A stretch of DNA of 64,000 nt from an uncultured Lachnospiraceae bacterium (GTDB lineage Bacteria; Bacillota; Clostridia; Lachnospirales; Lachnospiraceae): contig CATOJE010000002.1 in assembly GCA_951800145.1 (NCBI GenBank), forward strand, positions 1 to 64,000. Direction: 5' to 3'. Below are positions 51,707 to 60,368 of this stretch, piece by piece. Numbering within the stretch: position 1 is the first letter of the stretch; every line of letters begins with the position of its first letter. Position numbers and translations under genes: made by a program. The notes beneath the pieces are model-generated. The model saw only the letters and a list, made by a program, of their open reading frames with translations. It had not been told where the DNA came from and did not search any database.

Positions 51707-51922
51707 ATGACTGGTATGTGTCAAAAATGGCAGAAAAGGAAAGAGGCAGCAAAGGGATGGATCAGGAGATTTTTCCTGGAGGAAGACGGGGTTGGCGTGA
51801 TTGAAGTGGTGCTGATTCTGGTGGTTTTAATCGGCCTGGTGATTATCTTTAAAAAGCAGATCACAGACCTGTTAAATGGTATTTTTAAGGAAATTAACAG
51901 TCAGTCGAAGGAAGTGTATTAA
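51707..51922 (+). CDS. Flp-type type IVb pilin
   Basis: This is a 71-residue protein with a basic leader, then EEDGVGVIEVVLI, in which cleavage after Gly would leave Glu at +5, the hallmark of type IVb prepilins. A single hydrophobic helix and a short polar tail follow. It is the likely major pilin cut by one of the two prepilin peptidases. Confidence 0.85.
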   Translation: MTGMCQKWQKRKEAAKGWIRRFFLEEDGVGVIEVVLILVVLIGLVIIFKKQITDLLNGIFKEINSQSKEVY

Positions 51923-51948
51923 TCGAAAGGATGACAGGAGAAGGCAGG

Positions 51949-53865
51949 ATGGACAAATCAACATGGAGCGGACAGATATCCGTATTTTTAAGCTTAATCC
52001 TGATCTGTGTCTGCAGCTTGATTTGTGCGCTGCTGGAGTCAGCCAGGACATCCGGAGCCAGATGTTTCCTGCAGACAGCGGTCCATTCCTCTATGGATTC
52101 ACTATTCAGTCAGTACCACAGAGGACTATGGGAGCAGTACCGGATCTTTGGCCTGGAGCATTTAAAGGAGGAGGATGCCGCTCAGGAGTTTTCTCAGTTT
52201 CTTGGGGCGTATCTGGATCAGGAAAACTGGTATCCCTTTCAGCTGGAGCAATGTGAGGTAGAAGATCGAAAGGTACTGACAGAGGATTCTGGAGAATACT
52301 TCCAAAAGGAAATTCTGGATTATATGAAATATGGAATCTGGACGAAGGAGTGGAGCGCTGATTCTGCCGGGGAGATGGTGAAGGATCTTACAGAGGCCAC
52401 CCAGATATCCGACTTGACCCGCTCCATGGAGATCCAGACAAAGGATGCCTGGAAGCTGGAGAAGTCCTTAGAAAAGCTGGCAGCCTGTCTAAAGGAGCAG
52501 AACCGCCGCAAAGATCAGGCGGCGGCCCGGCTGGATGCGGAGGATGGAAGCGGCTTCTGCAGCCAGGGTGAGGGCTTAATCCGGAAGCTTGAAGAGACGC
52601 CTGGACTGATTGCAAGCTATGAAAAGCAGGCAGATGAATTAGGAAGGACTTTAGAGCAGCTAAAGGAGAAATACCAGGAAAAATCTCCGGATTTCAGCGG
52701 GGGCGTGCAGGAATTTTACCAGTCAGAGCTATCTGAATACGAAGCCTATACAGACAAGGACGGTGAGAGACGGCGTCAGATTACCGGGCTTTCAGAGGCG
52801 GCAGAAGGCCGGATTACACTGGTTCGGTCTGTGATGGAAGAGGCGGAGGCTGTGGAGGAGTACATAGCAAATTGGGAGCCGGAGGAGGAGGGGGACGAGC
52901 TGGACACCAGCGCCCTCTGGGCTCCGGTCCAGGCACATTTCGCCCAGTATGAGCCCTTATCCCTTCCCTTTGAAGCGGGGGTGAAGGATAAGGAGAAAGA
53001 GGGACTTTTAAAACGGCTTCGGGAGATGGCGGATCAGGGAATCCTTTCCTTGGTTCTGCCCAAGGGAGGCCTGGTATCTGAAGAAAGGATGGATATTCAT
53101 AACAGTCCCTCCCACCGAATAGCCTACACAGAAGGAGGGGTGGGGATTCTGGAGCATGCCATCATCGCAGAGTATGGACAGGTGTTTTTTCACCATTTTT
53201 GTGATGGAGGAGAGCAGGGGCTAGCCTATGAAATGGAGTATTTGCTGTTTGGCAGAGAAAGTGATAAGGAGAACCTGGTACAGACTGTGGAGCTGCTTTT
53301 AGCAGTCCGGGAAGGGATGAATCTGCTCCACATTATGAGAGACAGTGAAAAAAGGAGTCAGGCAGAGGCGCTGGCAGTGTCGGTGACCGGCACTCTTGGA
53401 CTGGTTCCTCTGATTACCATAACAAAGTTTTTGATCATGGGAGTATGGGCCTTCGGGGAGGCAGCGGCAGATATTAAAACGCTGTTAAAGGGTGGAAGAA
53501 TTCCGGTTATTAAGGATAAGGAGGACTGGACGCTGAGCCTGGAGCAGCTGATGGATTTTGCCTCCAGCGGAGTGTTGGAGGATGCAAAAACCAGGGAAAA
53601 GGGATTGAATTATCAGCAGTATCTCACCGTATTCTTACTTACCCGGCCTGGCACACAGCTTCTTTACCGGATGATGGATGTGATCGAGTGGAATCTGGCA
53701 GAAGAGCAAAGGGGCTTTCAGCTTTCTGACTGCGCTTACCGGGTGGATATCCGGTCCAGGCTTTGTGGAAAACATGTGTATTTTTCATTGGGAATGTTGA
53801 AAAGTGTTATTGGAGGAGATGGCGTAACCTATTCTGTGGAAGCGGAGGCATCAAAGGCATATTAA
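51949..53865 (+). CDS. DUF5702 Tad-locus protein
   Basis: This 638-residue protein has an N-terminal pseudopilin-like helix (GQISVFLSLILICVCSLICALLE) and a long, charged, largely helical outer part with coiled-coil stretches (about 170-310). Its C-terminal half is mixed. It fits the DUF5702 family that accompanies Clostridial tad loci in place of TadE/TadG. The function is unknown. The ATG at 51949 lies 8 bp after AGGAG. Confidence 0.75.
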   Translation: MDKSTWSGQISVFLSLILICVCSLICALLESARTSGARCFLQTAVHSSMDSLFSQYHRGLWEQYRIFGLEHLKEEDAAQEFSQFLGAYLDQENWYPFQLEQCEVEDRKVLTEDSGEYFQKEILDYMKYGIWTKEWSADSAGEMVKDLTEATQISDLTRSMEIQTKDAWKLEKSLEKLAACLKEQNRRKDQAAARLDAEDGSGFCSQGEGLIRKLEETPGLIASYEKQADELGRTLEQLKEKYQEKSPDFSGGVQEFYQSELSEYEAYTDKDGERRRQITGLSEAAEGRITLVRSVMEEAEAVEEYIANWEPEEEGDELDTSALWAPVQAHFAQYEPLSLPFEAGVKDKEKEGLLKRLREMADQGILSLVLPKGGLVSEERMDIHNSPSHRIAYTEGGVGILEHAIIAEYGQVFFHHFCDGGEQGLAYEMEYLLFGRESDKENLVQTVELLLAVREGMNLLHIMRDSEKRSQAEALAVSVTGTLGLVPLITITKFLIMGVWAFGEAAADIKTLLKGGRIPVIKDKEDWTLSLEQLMDFASSGVLEDAKTREKGLNYQQYLTVFLLTRPGTQLLYRMMDVIEWNLAEEQRGFQLSDCAYRVDIRSRLCGKHVYFSLGMLKSVIGGDGVTYSVEAEASKAY

Positions 53866-53925
53866 AAACATGAGAAAGTGAGAGCCATTTTCTGTGGTTT
53901 ATGTAGTTTATGGAGGTAAAGGCTC

Positions 53926-54864
53926 ATGCCCTTTTTTCGATATATTAAAAAAAATAAAAATCAAGATAACAGAAAAAATGTAAATAAACATACTCTCCAA
54001 GTACGAAGCTTCAAAAACGAAAAAAGGGTGTGGGCTTTTACCTCCTGGATGGAAAATTATCCGGCTGCTATTTCTGTGGAAGCTGCTCTGGCGCTGTCCA
54101 TATTTATCTTTGCCATGGTTTGTATGATGTTTCCTTTCCGCATGATGGAGCGGCAAAGACAGGTGCAGGCATCGCTGGAATCCGTGAATGAATCCCTGTG
54201 CCAGTATGCATACCTGGAATATATGCTGTCCCATGGGGAGGAGCTTCCCTTAGAGGAGGGAGATTGGAAGAAGGATCTTCTGCTGGGGCTGGTTCATGGC
54301 GCGGCGGAAGCCGGCGCCAGATACCGGGCAGAGGAAATGTTTTCAAAGGAGGGGATGGAGCAGATTTCCTATGGAGCCTCCTCCTTTTTAGAAGATGGGG
54401 AAACCATGGATTTCCATATAGAGTATCAGATGCGCCTTCCCTTTTCCATCCTGAACCTGACAGCCCTTCCCTTTTCCTCCGCAAGCGTCCGGCGCGCCTG
54501 GATTGGAAGAGAAGGAATTAACCGGGATGGAACGGGAGCGGCAGAGGATGAGGATGATACCATCGTCTACATAGGCAAAACCTCAACCAGATATCACTGC
54601 TCCAGAGACTGTCATTATCTTTCCAATCAATTACAGGCAGTATCCTTGGACGGAATTTCTGCTTTCCGGAACCAAAGTGGGGGGAAGTATTATCCATGTG
54701 CAGTTTGCGGAAAGCGTGCGTCCCAAAAGGAAACGGTATGGATCATGCGGAATGGAAGCAGGTATCACACAGACCCGGCATGTCAGGCCATTGCTGCATA
54801 TGTACAGGCGGTGAAGCTTTCGGAGGTAAAGCATTTAGGAGGCTGCTCTTACTGCTGCAAATAA
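53926..54864 (+). CDS. TadE-like pseudopilin with tandem Cys/His C-terminal modules
   Basis: This is a 312-residue protein. A basic N-terminus leads to a pseudopilin-type helix with Glu52 (AAISVEAALALSIFIF), then a helical region to about residue 195. The tail has two repeats: the first runs from TSTRYHCSRDCHYLS to YYPCAVC, the second from GSRYHTDPACQAI to GGCSYC. Both have the YH-x3/4-C ... C-x2-C pattern, as in small metal-binding or disulfide modules. GGAGGT precedes the ATG. The function is unknown; a structural or metal-binding tail exposed outside is inferred. Confidence 0.75.
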   Translation: MPFFRYIKKNKNQDNRKNVNKHTLQVRSFKNEKRVWAFTSWMENYPAAISVEAALALSIFIFAMVCMMFPFRMMERQRQVQASLESVNESLCQYAYLEYMLSHGEELPLEEGDWKKDLLLGLVHGAAEAGARYRAEEMFSKEGMEQISYGASSFLEDGETMDFHIEYQMRLPFSILNLTALPFSSASVRRAWIGREGINRDGTGAAEDEDDTIVYIGKTSTRYHCSRDCHYLSNQLQAVSLDGISAFRNQSGGKYYPCAVCGKRASQKETVWIMRNGSRYHTDPACQAIAAYVQAVKLSEVKHLGGCSYCCK

Positions 54865-54876
54865 GGAGGGGATAGG

Positions 54877-55353
54877 ATGTGTTTTCTTTTATATGTGTTA
54901 ACAGCTGCCTGGCAGGATGGGAAAAGGCAGGTGATATCTGGCTGGCTGCTGCTGTTTTTCTTTGTACATTTTTTTGTATCGCAGGTTTGCTGGAAGGTGC
55001 TGGGAGAGGAAAAAGGAGATTATCCTCAATCCTTATGGTTCCGGGGAATGGCAGTAAATGTATCCCTCTGGTATCTTTTAGCAGGCTGTATGATTGGAAT
55101 TCTGCTGCTGCTGATCAGCAAGGCATCCTGTGGCGCTCTTGGTTCCGGGGATGGATTATTCTTTTTCGTTACAGGGATTTATCTGGGATTTTGGAAAAAT
55201 TTATTTTTGTTTTGTTCCACACTGTTTTTGTGCAGTATATTCGGCCTGATATATGTGGTCTCTGGCAGTTTGCAGGGAAAGGATTACCGGAAGAAATCCC
55301 TCCCTTTTTTGATTTTTACACTTCCGGCAGGAATTTTTTTGGTGTGTGTTTAA
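54877..55353 (+). CDS. second prepilin peptidase-like protein
   Basis: This 158-residue membrane protein keeps both catalytic aspartates of the A24 family, in WQDGKRQVIS and the GxGD motif LGSGDGLFF. It is distinct from the peptidase at the start of the locus and lies between two pseudopilin genes. GGAGGGG precedes the ATG. It may serve the pseudopilins rather than the major pilin. Confidence 0.78.
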   Translation: MCFLLYVLTAAWQDGKRQVISGWLLLFFFVHFFVSQVCWKVLGEEKGDYPQSLWFRGMAVNVSLWYLLAGCMIGILLLLISKASCGALGSGDGLFFFVTGIYLGFWKNLFLFCSTLFLCSIFGLIYVVSGSLQGKDYRKKSLPFLIFTLPAGIFLVCV

Positions 55354-55365
55354 GGAGGTGCTGCT

Positions 55366-55809
55366 TTGAAAGAAAGAAAAAGGCTCCAGACAGGCTATCC
55401 TGGAAGCTATACCATAGAAATGGCCTGGATTATGGCAGTATTCTGCTTTGTCATGGTAGTTTTGATTCAGCAGGCATACCGGATTCATGATGAGACGAAA
55501 AGCGGGATGAATCTGCTGGAAGCAGCGGAGCGCCTGCGCCATGATGAGGATGAAGGAAAGGATGCAGTTTTAAAGGAAGCGAGACAGCGTTATGGCCTAC
55601 TGCTATCCATCGAACGGATGCAGATTGGCGCTGACGCGGAGGGGAGCCGGATTAGGGTCTGGGGAAATGGCCAGAGGAAGGACGGGCCATGGAGCCTGGA
55701 AATCACAGAGAAGCGATATGAGCCAGAGGAATTTTTAAGAAGGGTTGCAGCGTTAAAGCAGTTGGAGGAACGGAATGAAGGTTCAATACAAGAGGGAGAT
55801 GCGCCATAA
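55366..55809 (+). CDS. TadE-like minor pseudopilin
   Basis: This 147-residue protein starts with a TTG codon 7 bp after AAGGAGG. GSYTIEMAWIM fits a type III/IVb prepilin cleavage site, with Gly followed by Glu at +5, and a hydrophobic helix follows. The outer part is charged and helical. It overlaps the next gene by 35 bp. A minor pilus component is likely. Confidence 0.7.
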   Translation: MKERKRLQTGYPGSYTIEMAWIMAVFCFVMVVLIQQAYRIHDETKSGMNLLEAAERLRHDEDEGKDAVLKEARQRYGLLLSIERMQIGADAEGSRIRVWGNGQRKDGPWSLEITEKRYEPEEFLRRVAALKQLEERNEGSIQEGDAP

Positions 55810-57259
55810 TTATTTGATTTTAAATGCGATGGAGGAGAACTTAGAAAGCTTTGAAATCCGGATGCTCACCTGTAATTCTATAGAGGGAATCCTGCACTTT
55901 CGGGTGAAGAGAGGGGAGACGTGCCATCAATATTATTACGAGATTACATCGAAGCAGCCATTAAGCCGGCTGCTGGAGCTGAAGGAAATCCGGAGGGAGG
56001 AGCTTGGAAAATTAATTACAGGCATTGGGATTGCCTTAAATCATATGGAGGAATATCTCCTCCAGGAGTCAAATGTACTATTAGAACCAGAATACATTTA
56101 CATCGAACCAGATACCTATCAGGTGTGGCTGTGCTATGTCCCTGGATATCAGGGAGACTTTCCGGCATCCATGGGAAAGCTCCTTCATTTTCTCTTGAAA
56201 AAGGCAGATCACCAGGATAATGATACAGTGGTGCTGGCATATCGGCTGTATCAGGAAAGCCAAAAGGATTATTTTGGAATCCAGGATCTGCTGCGGGCAG
56301 TGAAGGAGAGCCAGAAAGGGGAAGAAAATCATCCATATCAAAATCAAAATTCCAGTCAGGGGAAAGAGAGGAAGGAGGCAGACTGGGAGGAAATGGATGC
56401 TGTATTCCCGGAAAAGGAGGAATCCTCTGCAGCCTGCGGCGTTTTGCTCCCGGCTGAAAAGGAAAAACAGGTAATTCAAGAAAAACAAAGAATAGAGACA
56501 AAGGGAGGGGAAAAAGCCAGGAGAAAAAAAGGACGGAAAGAGACGAAACTTGCAGCCGGTGTACTTGCAGGATTTCTTTTATTATTACCCTTAAGTATAT
56601 GGCTTCTTCTGGGAAAGACAGGACTGGAATTGTATTGGATGGAACTTGCCGCCGCCCAGGGGGTGGCAGTTGCCCTCTATATCTTATTCCTCATAAGAGG
56701 AAGAAGGAAAGAGAAAAAGACAGAAGGAGAGAGCAAAAATAGTCGGAAAAAGGAGACATCATCCCAGTGGTATATGACCTTTGAGGATGAGGGGAACGAA
56801 GTTGAGGAGAGAGAAGAAAGCCAGGAAATATGGGACAAAAAGGAAAAAATCAGATCCGGACGGGCAGCTCTGTGGGCAGAGGAGGGCCAGGAAGAAAAGA
56901 CAATTATGGCAGCATGTGAGGAGGCAGGGAATACCGTGCTTCTGGCAGAAGCAGACGGTACTGGAAGCATGAGCCATCTTCTTAAAAGCCTGGATCCATC
57001 GGTGGAGGATATCCCGATTTTGTACTTCCCATTTATCATAGGAAAGCAGGAGGGGATTGTGGATTATGCGCTGAAAAAAGATACGGTCAGCCGTCTTCAT
57101 GTGCGGATTGATATGGAAGAAAAGGGCTGTCTGATCACGGACTTAAATTCTTCCAATGGAACCAGCATTTCCGGGCGCGGACTGGAGGCAAATGAATCTT
57201 GTCTTATTTGCAGCGGAGATAAAATTCAAATCGCGGATCTTTCCTTCGTCTTTTATTGA
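55775..57259 (+). CDS. DUF6382-FHA domain membrane protein
   Basis: This 494-residue protein has an N-terminal DUF6382 domain (to about 180, with YEITSKQPLSRLLE), a charged linker and two hydrophobic helices (about 265-305). A C-terminal FHA domain (about 415-494) contains FIIGKQEG, SRLHVRI and LNSSNGTSI, the phosphothreonine-binding residues. It is common at the end of Clostridial tad loci and may link pilus assembly to Ser/Thr phosphorylation; no kinase is nearby. GGAGGAA precedes the ATG. Confidence 0.82.
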   Translation: MKVQYKREMRHNYLILNAMEENLESFEIRMLTCNSIEGILHFRVKRGETCHQYYYEITSKQPLSRLLELKEIRREELGKLITGIGIALNHMEEYLLQESNVLLEPEYIYIEPDTYQVWLCYVPGYQGDFPASMGKLLHFLLKKADHQDNDTVVLAYRLYQESQKDYFGIQDLLRAVKESQKGEENHPYQNQNSSQGKERKEADWEEMDAVFPEKEESSAACGVLLPAEKEKQVIQEKQRIETKGGEKARRKKGRKETKLAAGVLAGFLLLLPLSIWLLLGKTGLELYWMELAAAQGVAVALYILFLIRGRRKEKKTEGESKNSRKKETSSQWYMTFEDEGNEVEEREESQEIWDKKEKIRSGRAALWAEEGQEEKTIMAACEEAGNTVLLAEADGTGSMSHLLKSLDPSVEDIPILYFPFIIGKQEGIVDYALKKDTVSRLHVRIDMEEKGCLITDLNSSNGTSISGRGLEANESCLICSGDKIQIADLSFVFY

Positions 57260-57308
57260 CAAATCGATTCAGGGCAAGGAACTTTCTTTGAATTTTTTAA
57301 CAAGGGGC

Positions 57309-57337
57309 TTAACAAGATTTCTAATTTGTGGTAAAAT
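57309..57337 (+). promoter_or_regulatory. sigma-A promoter of the rhomboid-HIT-sigma genes
   Basis: TTAACA (57309-57314) and TAAAAT (57332-57337) are spaced by 17 bp, 31 bp before the rhomboid gene. It suggests that these genes are a separate unit from the tad operon. Confidence 0.7.
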
Positions 57338-57367
57338 GAACCCAATAATGTAAGGAGTGCCGCCGCT

Positions 57368-58006
57368 ATGGAAAGAAGGCAGAGGGAAGCATATGTGACC
57401 TTAGGCATTATGGCTGTGAATGTGATTTATTTTCTTTATCTGGATCTGGCTGGCTCGTCAGAGGATGTGGGCTATATGCTGAAGCATGGGGCGATGTATA
57501 CGCCGTATGTATTGGAAGGAGAATGGTTTCGCATTTTTTTCGCAGTCTTTATGCATTTTGGGATCCGCCATCTGGTGGGAAATATGCTGATTCTCTTTCT
57601 ATTAGGAACACATCTGGAGAAAGCCCTTGGGAAAATAAAATACCTGCTTTTTTATCTGGGATGTGGATGCGGTGCGAATCTGGTGTCTATCTGCTATGAC
57701 CTTTTTCTGGAAACAAATTCAGGGATTCCTATGAATACTGTTTCTGCCGGGGCTTCCGGAGCCATTTTTGGGGTATCCGGAGGCTTACTCTTTGTTGTCC
57801 TTGCAAATAGAGGAAGGCTGGATGATCTGAGCACCGGACAGGTTATGATTATGATGATTTTCTCTTTGTGTTTGGGATTTCAAAGCGCAGATACAGATAA
57901 TCTTGCCCATATTTCTGGCGGGTTGATTGGATTTTTGCTGGCGATGATGCTTTACCGGAGAGATCACAGAGGAGAGACACAGAAAGGAGGAAACCTGTAT
58001 GGTTGA
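57368..58006 (+). CDS. rhomboid-family intramembrane serine protease
   Basis: This is a 212-residue membrane protein with six predicted helices. The catalytic Ser130 lies in AGASGAIFG and His181 in NLAHISGGLIGF; HFGIRHLVGN supplies the His/Asn of the active site. It cleaves membrane proteins within the bilayer. The target is unknown. TAAGGAG precedes the ATG, and it overlaps the HIT gene by 8 bp. Confidence 0.9.
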   Translation: MERRQREAYVTLGIMAVNVIYFLYLDLAGSSEDVGYMLKHGAMYTPYVLEGEWFRIFFAVFMHFGIRHLVGNMLILFLLGTHLEKALGKIKYLLFYLGCGCGANLVSICYDLFLETNSGIPMNTVSAGASGAIFGVSGGLLFVVLANRGRLDDLSTGQVMIMMIFSLCLGFQSADTDNLAHISGGLIGFLLAMMLYRRDHRGETQKGGNLYG

Positions 58007-58415
58007 TGAAAATTGTATTTTCTGTAAAATTGCAAATGGGAGCATTCCATCTGCAACTGTGTATGAGGATGATCAGTTCCGCGCTATCTTAGATATGGGG
58101 CCGGCATCAAAGGGACATACGCTGATTCTGCCGAAAGCGCATTTTAAGGATGTCTGTGACTTAGAGGAGCCGTATGCTTCCAAAGTTTTACCCCTTGGCG
58201 GACGGATTGGAAGGGCAATGAAGAAAGCCCTGGGCTGTTCCGGCTTTAATTTGGTTCAAAATAATGGGACTTCTGCCGGCCAAACTGTGTTCCACTTCCA
58301 TATGCATGTTATACCCCGGTATGATGGGGAGGCACCAATTGTTACCTGGAATCCAGGGAAAGTAGAACCAGAGGAACTGGAAGAGACAGCAAGTCAGATT
58401 TATGCAGAACTGTAA
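57999..58415 (+). CDS. HIT family hydrolase (HinT-like)
   Basis: This 138-residue histidine-triad protein has CIFCKIANGSIPS at the N-terminus and HFHMHVIPRY as the catalytic triad. It hydrolyses nucleoside phosphoramidates or related AMP compounds. It overlaps the rhomboid gene by 8 bp, so the two are co-translated. Confidence 0.93.
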   Translation: MVDENCIFCKIANGSIPSATVYEDDQFRAILDMGPASKGHTLILPKAHFKDVCDLEEPYASKVLPLGGRIGRAMKKALGCSGFNLVQNNGTSAGQTVFHFHMHVIPRYDGEAPIVTWNPGKVEPEELEETASQIYAEL

Positions 58416-58437
58416 TTCTTCCAGGCAGGAGAGAATT

Positions 58438-58968
58438 ATGCAGCAAGATATTAATGGTTTGTTGCAGGCCATTTATGATGAATATCAAAGACCTCTTCGG
58501 ATCTTAGCCATTGATTTTGGAATTCCGGTAAGAGATGCAGATGACGTCGTACAGGAAACCATCATATCTTACTATGAGCATTATCCTTTAGACTGGATGC
58601 CAGGACCGATGCGGTCGATGCTGGTAAAGATTCTCAGAAATAAAAGTATTGATTATCTGAGGAAAAGCCAGAAGGAAAAGCAGATGCTGGAATCCATGGA
58701 GTTTTACCGGCAGCAGGAGATCCGCCTTAGGTGTAATCAGGATTTATTTGACCAGATCACGAACAAGGAAGTCTATCACGATGTAAATCAGGCCTTTGGC
58801 CAATTATCAAAGGATTTGCAGGTGGCGGCAAGGCTGCAGCTGGTTGAGGGAATGATGAACAAGGATGTGGCAAAGCTGCTGGGGATATCATCGGTTGCCT
58901 GCCGGGCCAGGGTTTCAAGGGCCAGAAAGATATTAAGACAGCTATTGGGGCCTAAATATGGGCTGTAA
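58438..58968 (+). CDS. sigma-70 family (ECF-like) RNA polymerase sigma factor
   Basis: This 176-residue protein has region 2 (DADDVVQETIISYYEHYP and RNKSIDYLRK) and region 4 (NKDVAKLLGISSVACRARVSRARK) of ECF-type sigma factors. The ATG at 58438 follows GGAGAG. In related genomes such a sigma gene is often followed by a DUF4367 membrane protein that may act as its anti-sigma factor. Here that gene lies 1.4 kb on, beyond a minus-strand murG and a repeat. Confidence 0.85.
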   Translation: MQQDINGLLQAIYDEYQRPLRILAIDFGIPVRDADDVVQETIISYYEHYPLDWMPGPMRSMLVKILRNKSIDYLRKSQKEKQMLESMEFYRQQEIRLRCNQDLFDQITNKEVYHDVNQAFGQLSKDLQVAARLQLVEGMMNKDVAKLLGISSVACRARVSRARKILRQLLGPKYGL

Positions 58969-58982
58969 TGCTCTGCCCGATT

Positions 58983-59013
58983 AAGGCCCCGGAAGTTCCA
59001 TGGGGCTTGTTTT
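58983..59013 (+). terminator. terminator after the sigma factor gene
   Basis: AAGGCCCC (58983-58990) pairs with GGGGCTT (59002-59008), followed by TGTTTTATT. The hairpin ends next to the convergent murG gene. Confidence 0.6.
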
Positions 59014-60079
59014 ATTCTTCCATGGAGGCGCGGATCAGAGAAATGATGGTTTCGATGGCATGATTTAATTCGGTTCCTTCCATTGCATGGATATAGGTCC
59101 GGCGGTTGTCATAAAGGGCTTGAATTTCCTGATAAAGGGTTTCATCTGTCAGCGATTCCTCCTCCAGGACTGCGCTAAAGCCTTGCTTTTGAAAGGACTT
59201 TGCATTTAATATCTGATCGCCCCGGCTGGCAGCAGCGGAAAGGGGAATCAGAAGATTTGGCTTCCGCAGGGCCAGCAGCTCACAGATAGAATTTGCACCT
59301 GCCCGTGAAATTACAATATCCGCGGCAGCAAACAGATGCTTTAATGGTTTATCAACATATTCGTACTGTACATATCCCGGTGTGCCTATCAAGGAATCAT
59401 CCAAATGCTCCTTTCCGCAGATATGTATGATCTGAAAGGTTTCCAGAAGCCGGGGAAGGATGCTTCGCACCGCAGTATTTACCTTCACAGAGCCCAGACT
59501 TCCGCCGATAATTAAAATCACCGGGCGGTCAGGGCTAAGGTGGGTATACTGGAGGCCGGAAAGACGATCACCCTGCAGCAGCTCTTCCCGTATGGGGGAG
59601 CCGGTGAGGATAGCCTTGTCCTTGGGAAGGTAATCAAGTGTTTCTGGAAAGTTACAGCATACATGCTTGGCAGAGGGAATGCAGATTTTATTAGCCAGGC
59701 CGGGGGTGATATCCGATTCATGGATAATGGTCGGAACCTTGTAATGCTTCGCGGCTAAGACCACCGGTACTGCAACAAAGCCACCTTTGGAAAAAACCAC
59801 ATCTGGTTTGAAGGTTTTGATAAGCTTTAATGCTTCAGCATACCCCTTCACCACCCGGAAGGGATCGGAAAAGTTTTTAAAATCAAAGTAGCGGCGCAGC
59901 TTTCCCGAAGAAATCCCTTGATATGGAATACCAGCTCCTTCGATCAGCTTTTTTTCAATTCCCTGATAGGAACCCACATAGAGGATTTCATATCCCTGCT
60001 TTTTTAAGGAAGGGAGCAGGGCCAGATTCGGGGTAACATGGCCGGCAGTGCCACCGCCGGTTAACATAATTTTTTTCAT
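59012..60079 (-). CDS. murG: UDP-GlcNAc:lipid-pyrophosphoryl-muramoylpentapeptide GlcNAc transferase
   Basis: This 355-residue GT-B glycosyltransferase makes lipid II on the inner face of the membrane. GGGTAGHVTPNLAL at the N-terminus, VFSKGGFVAVPV, HESDITPGLANK, GGSLGSVKVN and SRAGANSICELLAL are the MurG signature blocks. It stands alone rather than in the usual division-wall cluster. A MITE-like repeat lies in its upstream region. Confidence 0.93.
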   Translation of the reverse strand: MKKIMLTGGGTAGHVTPNLALLPSLKKQGYEILYVGSYQGIEKKLIEGAGIPYQGISSGKLRRYFDFKNFSDPFRVVKGYAEALKLIKTFKPDVVFSKGGFVAVPVVLAAKHYKVPTIIHESDITPGLANKICIPSAKHVCCNFPETLDYLPKDKAILTGSPIREELLQGDRLSGLQYTHLSPDRPVILIIGGSLGSVKVNTAVRSILPRLLETFQIIHICGKEHLDDSLIGTPGYVQYEYVDKPLKHLFAAADIVISRAGANSICELLALRKPNLLIPLSAAASRGDQILNAKSFQKQGFSAVLEEESLTDETLYQEIQALYDNRRTYIHAMEGTELNHAIETIISLIRASMEE

Positions 60080-60106
60080 AATTCCTTGACCTCCAGAAGT
60101 AACCTT

Positions 60107-60235
60107 ATATTATGATGTTGGGGTCAAAAGGTCTTTTGACCCCGGATGCCTACGGATTGCTCCGCATTTCATGCTCCCGCAATCCTAAAACACCTCAAAG
60201 TCATACATGATCTTTTGATCCTGGTATCATATTAT
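60107..60235. repeat. MITE-like element with about 27-bp imperfect terminal inverted repeats
   Basis: The left end (60107-60133) and the reverse complement of the right end (60209-60235) match at 20 of 27 positions by eye. The core is TATGAT at the outside and TCAAAAG inside. Next to the left end lies a perfect palindrome (60120-60143: GGGGTCAAAAG, GT, CTTTTGACCCC). It codes for nothing recognisable. The rest of the gap between murG and the next gene is AT-rich. Confidence 0.55.
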
Positions 60236-60368
60236 TATATTATTATAGTAATGCTTCAAATGAAAATGTCAACCCTGAAAGAAATGGGAAGTTTAAAGGA
60301 ACTGCTGTTGTTACTGTTCACACCCCTGCCAGGCTGTGCCCAGCAACACGGTTTAAGGAAGGTGTAAC

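Noticed and set aside
54879-55490. Overlapping frame of 203 codons over the second prepilin peptidase
   Set aside because: The frame starting at 54877 has the GxGD motif and a good ribosome binding site; the alternative has neither.
60146-60367. Short open frame through the MITE-like repeat
   Set aside because: It lies within repeat and AT-rich DNA, has no ribosome binding site and no recognisable sequence.
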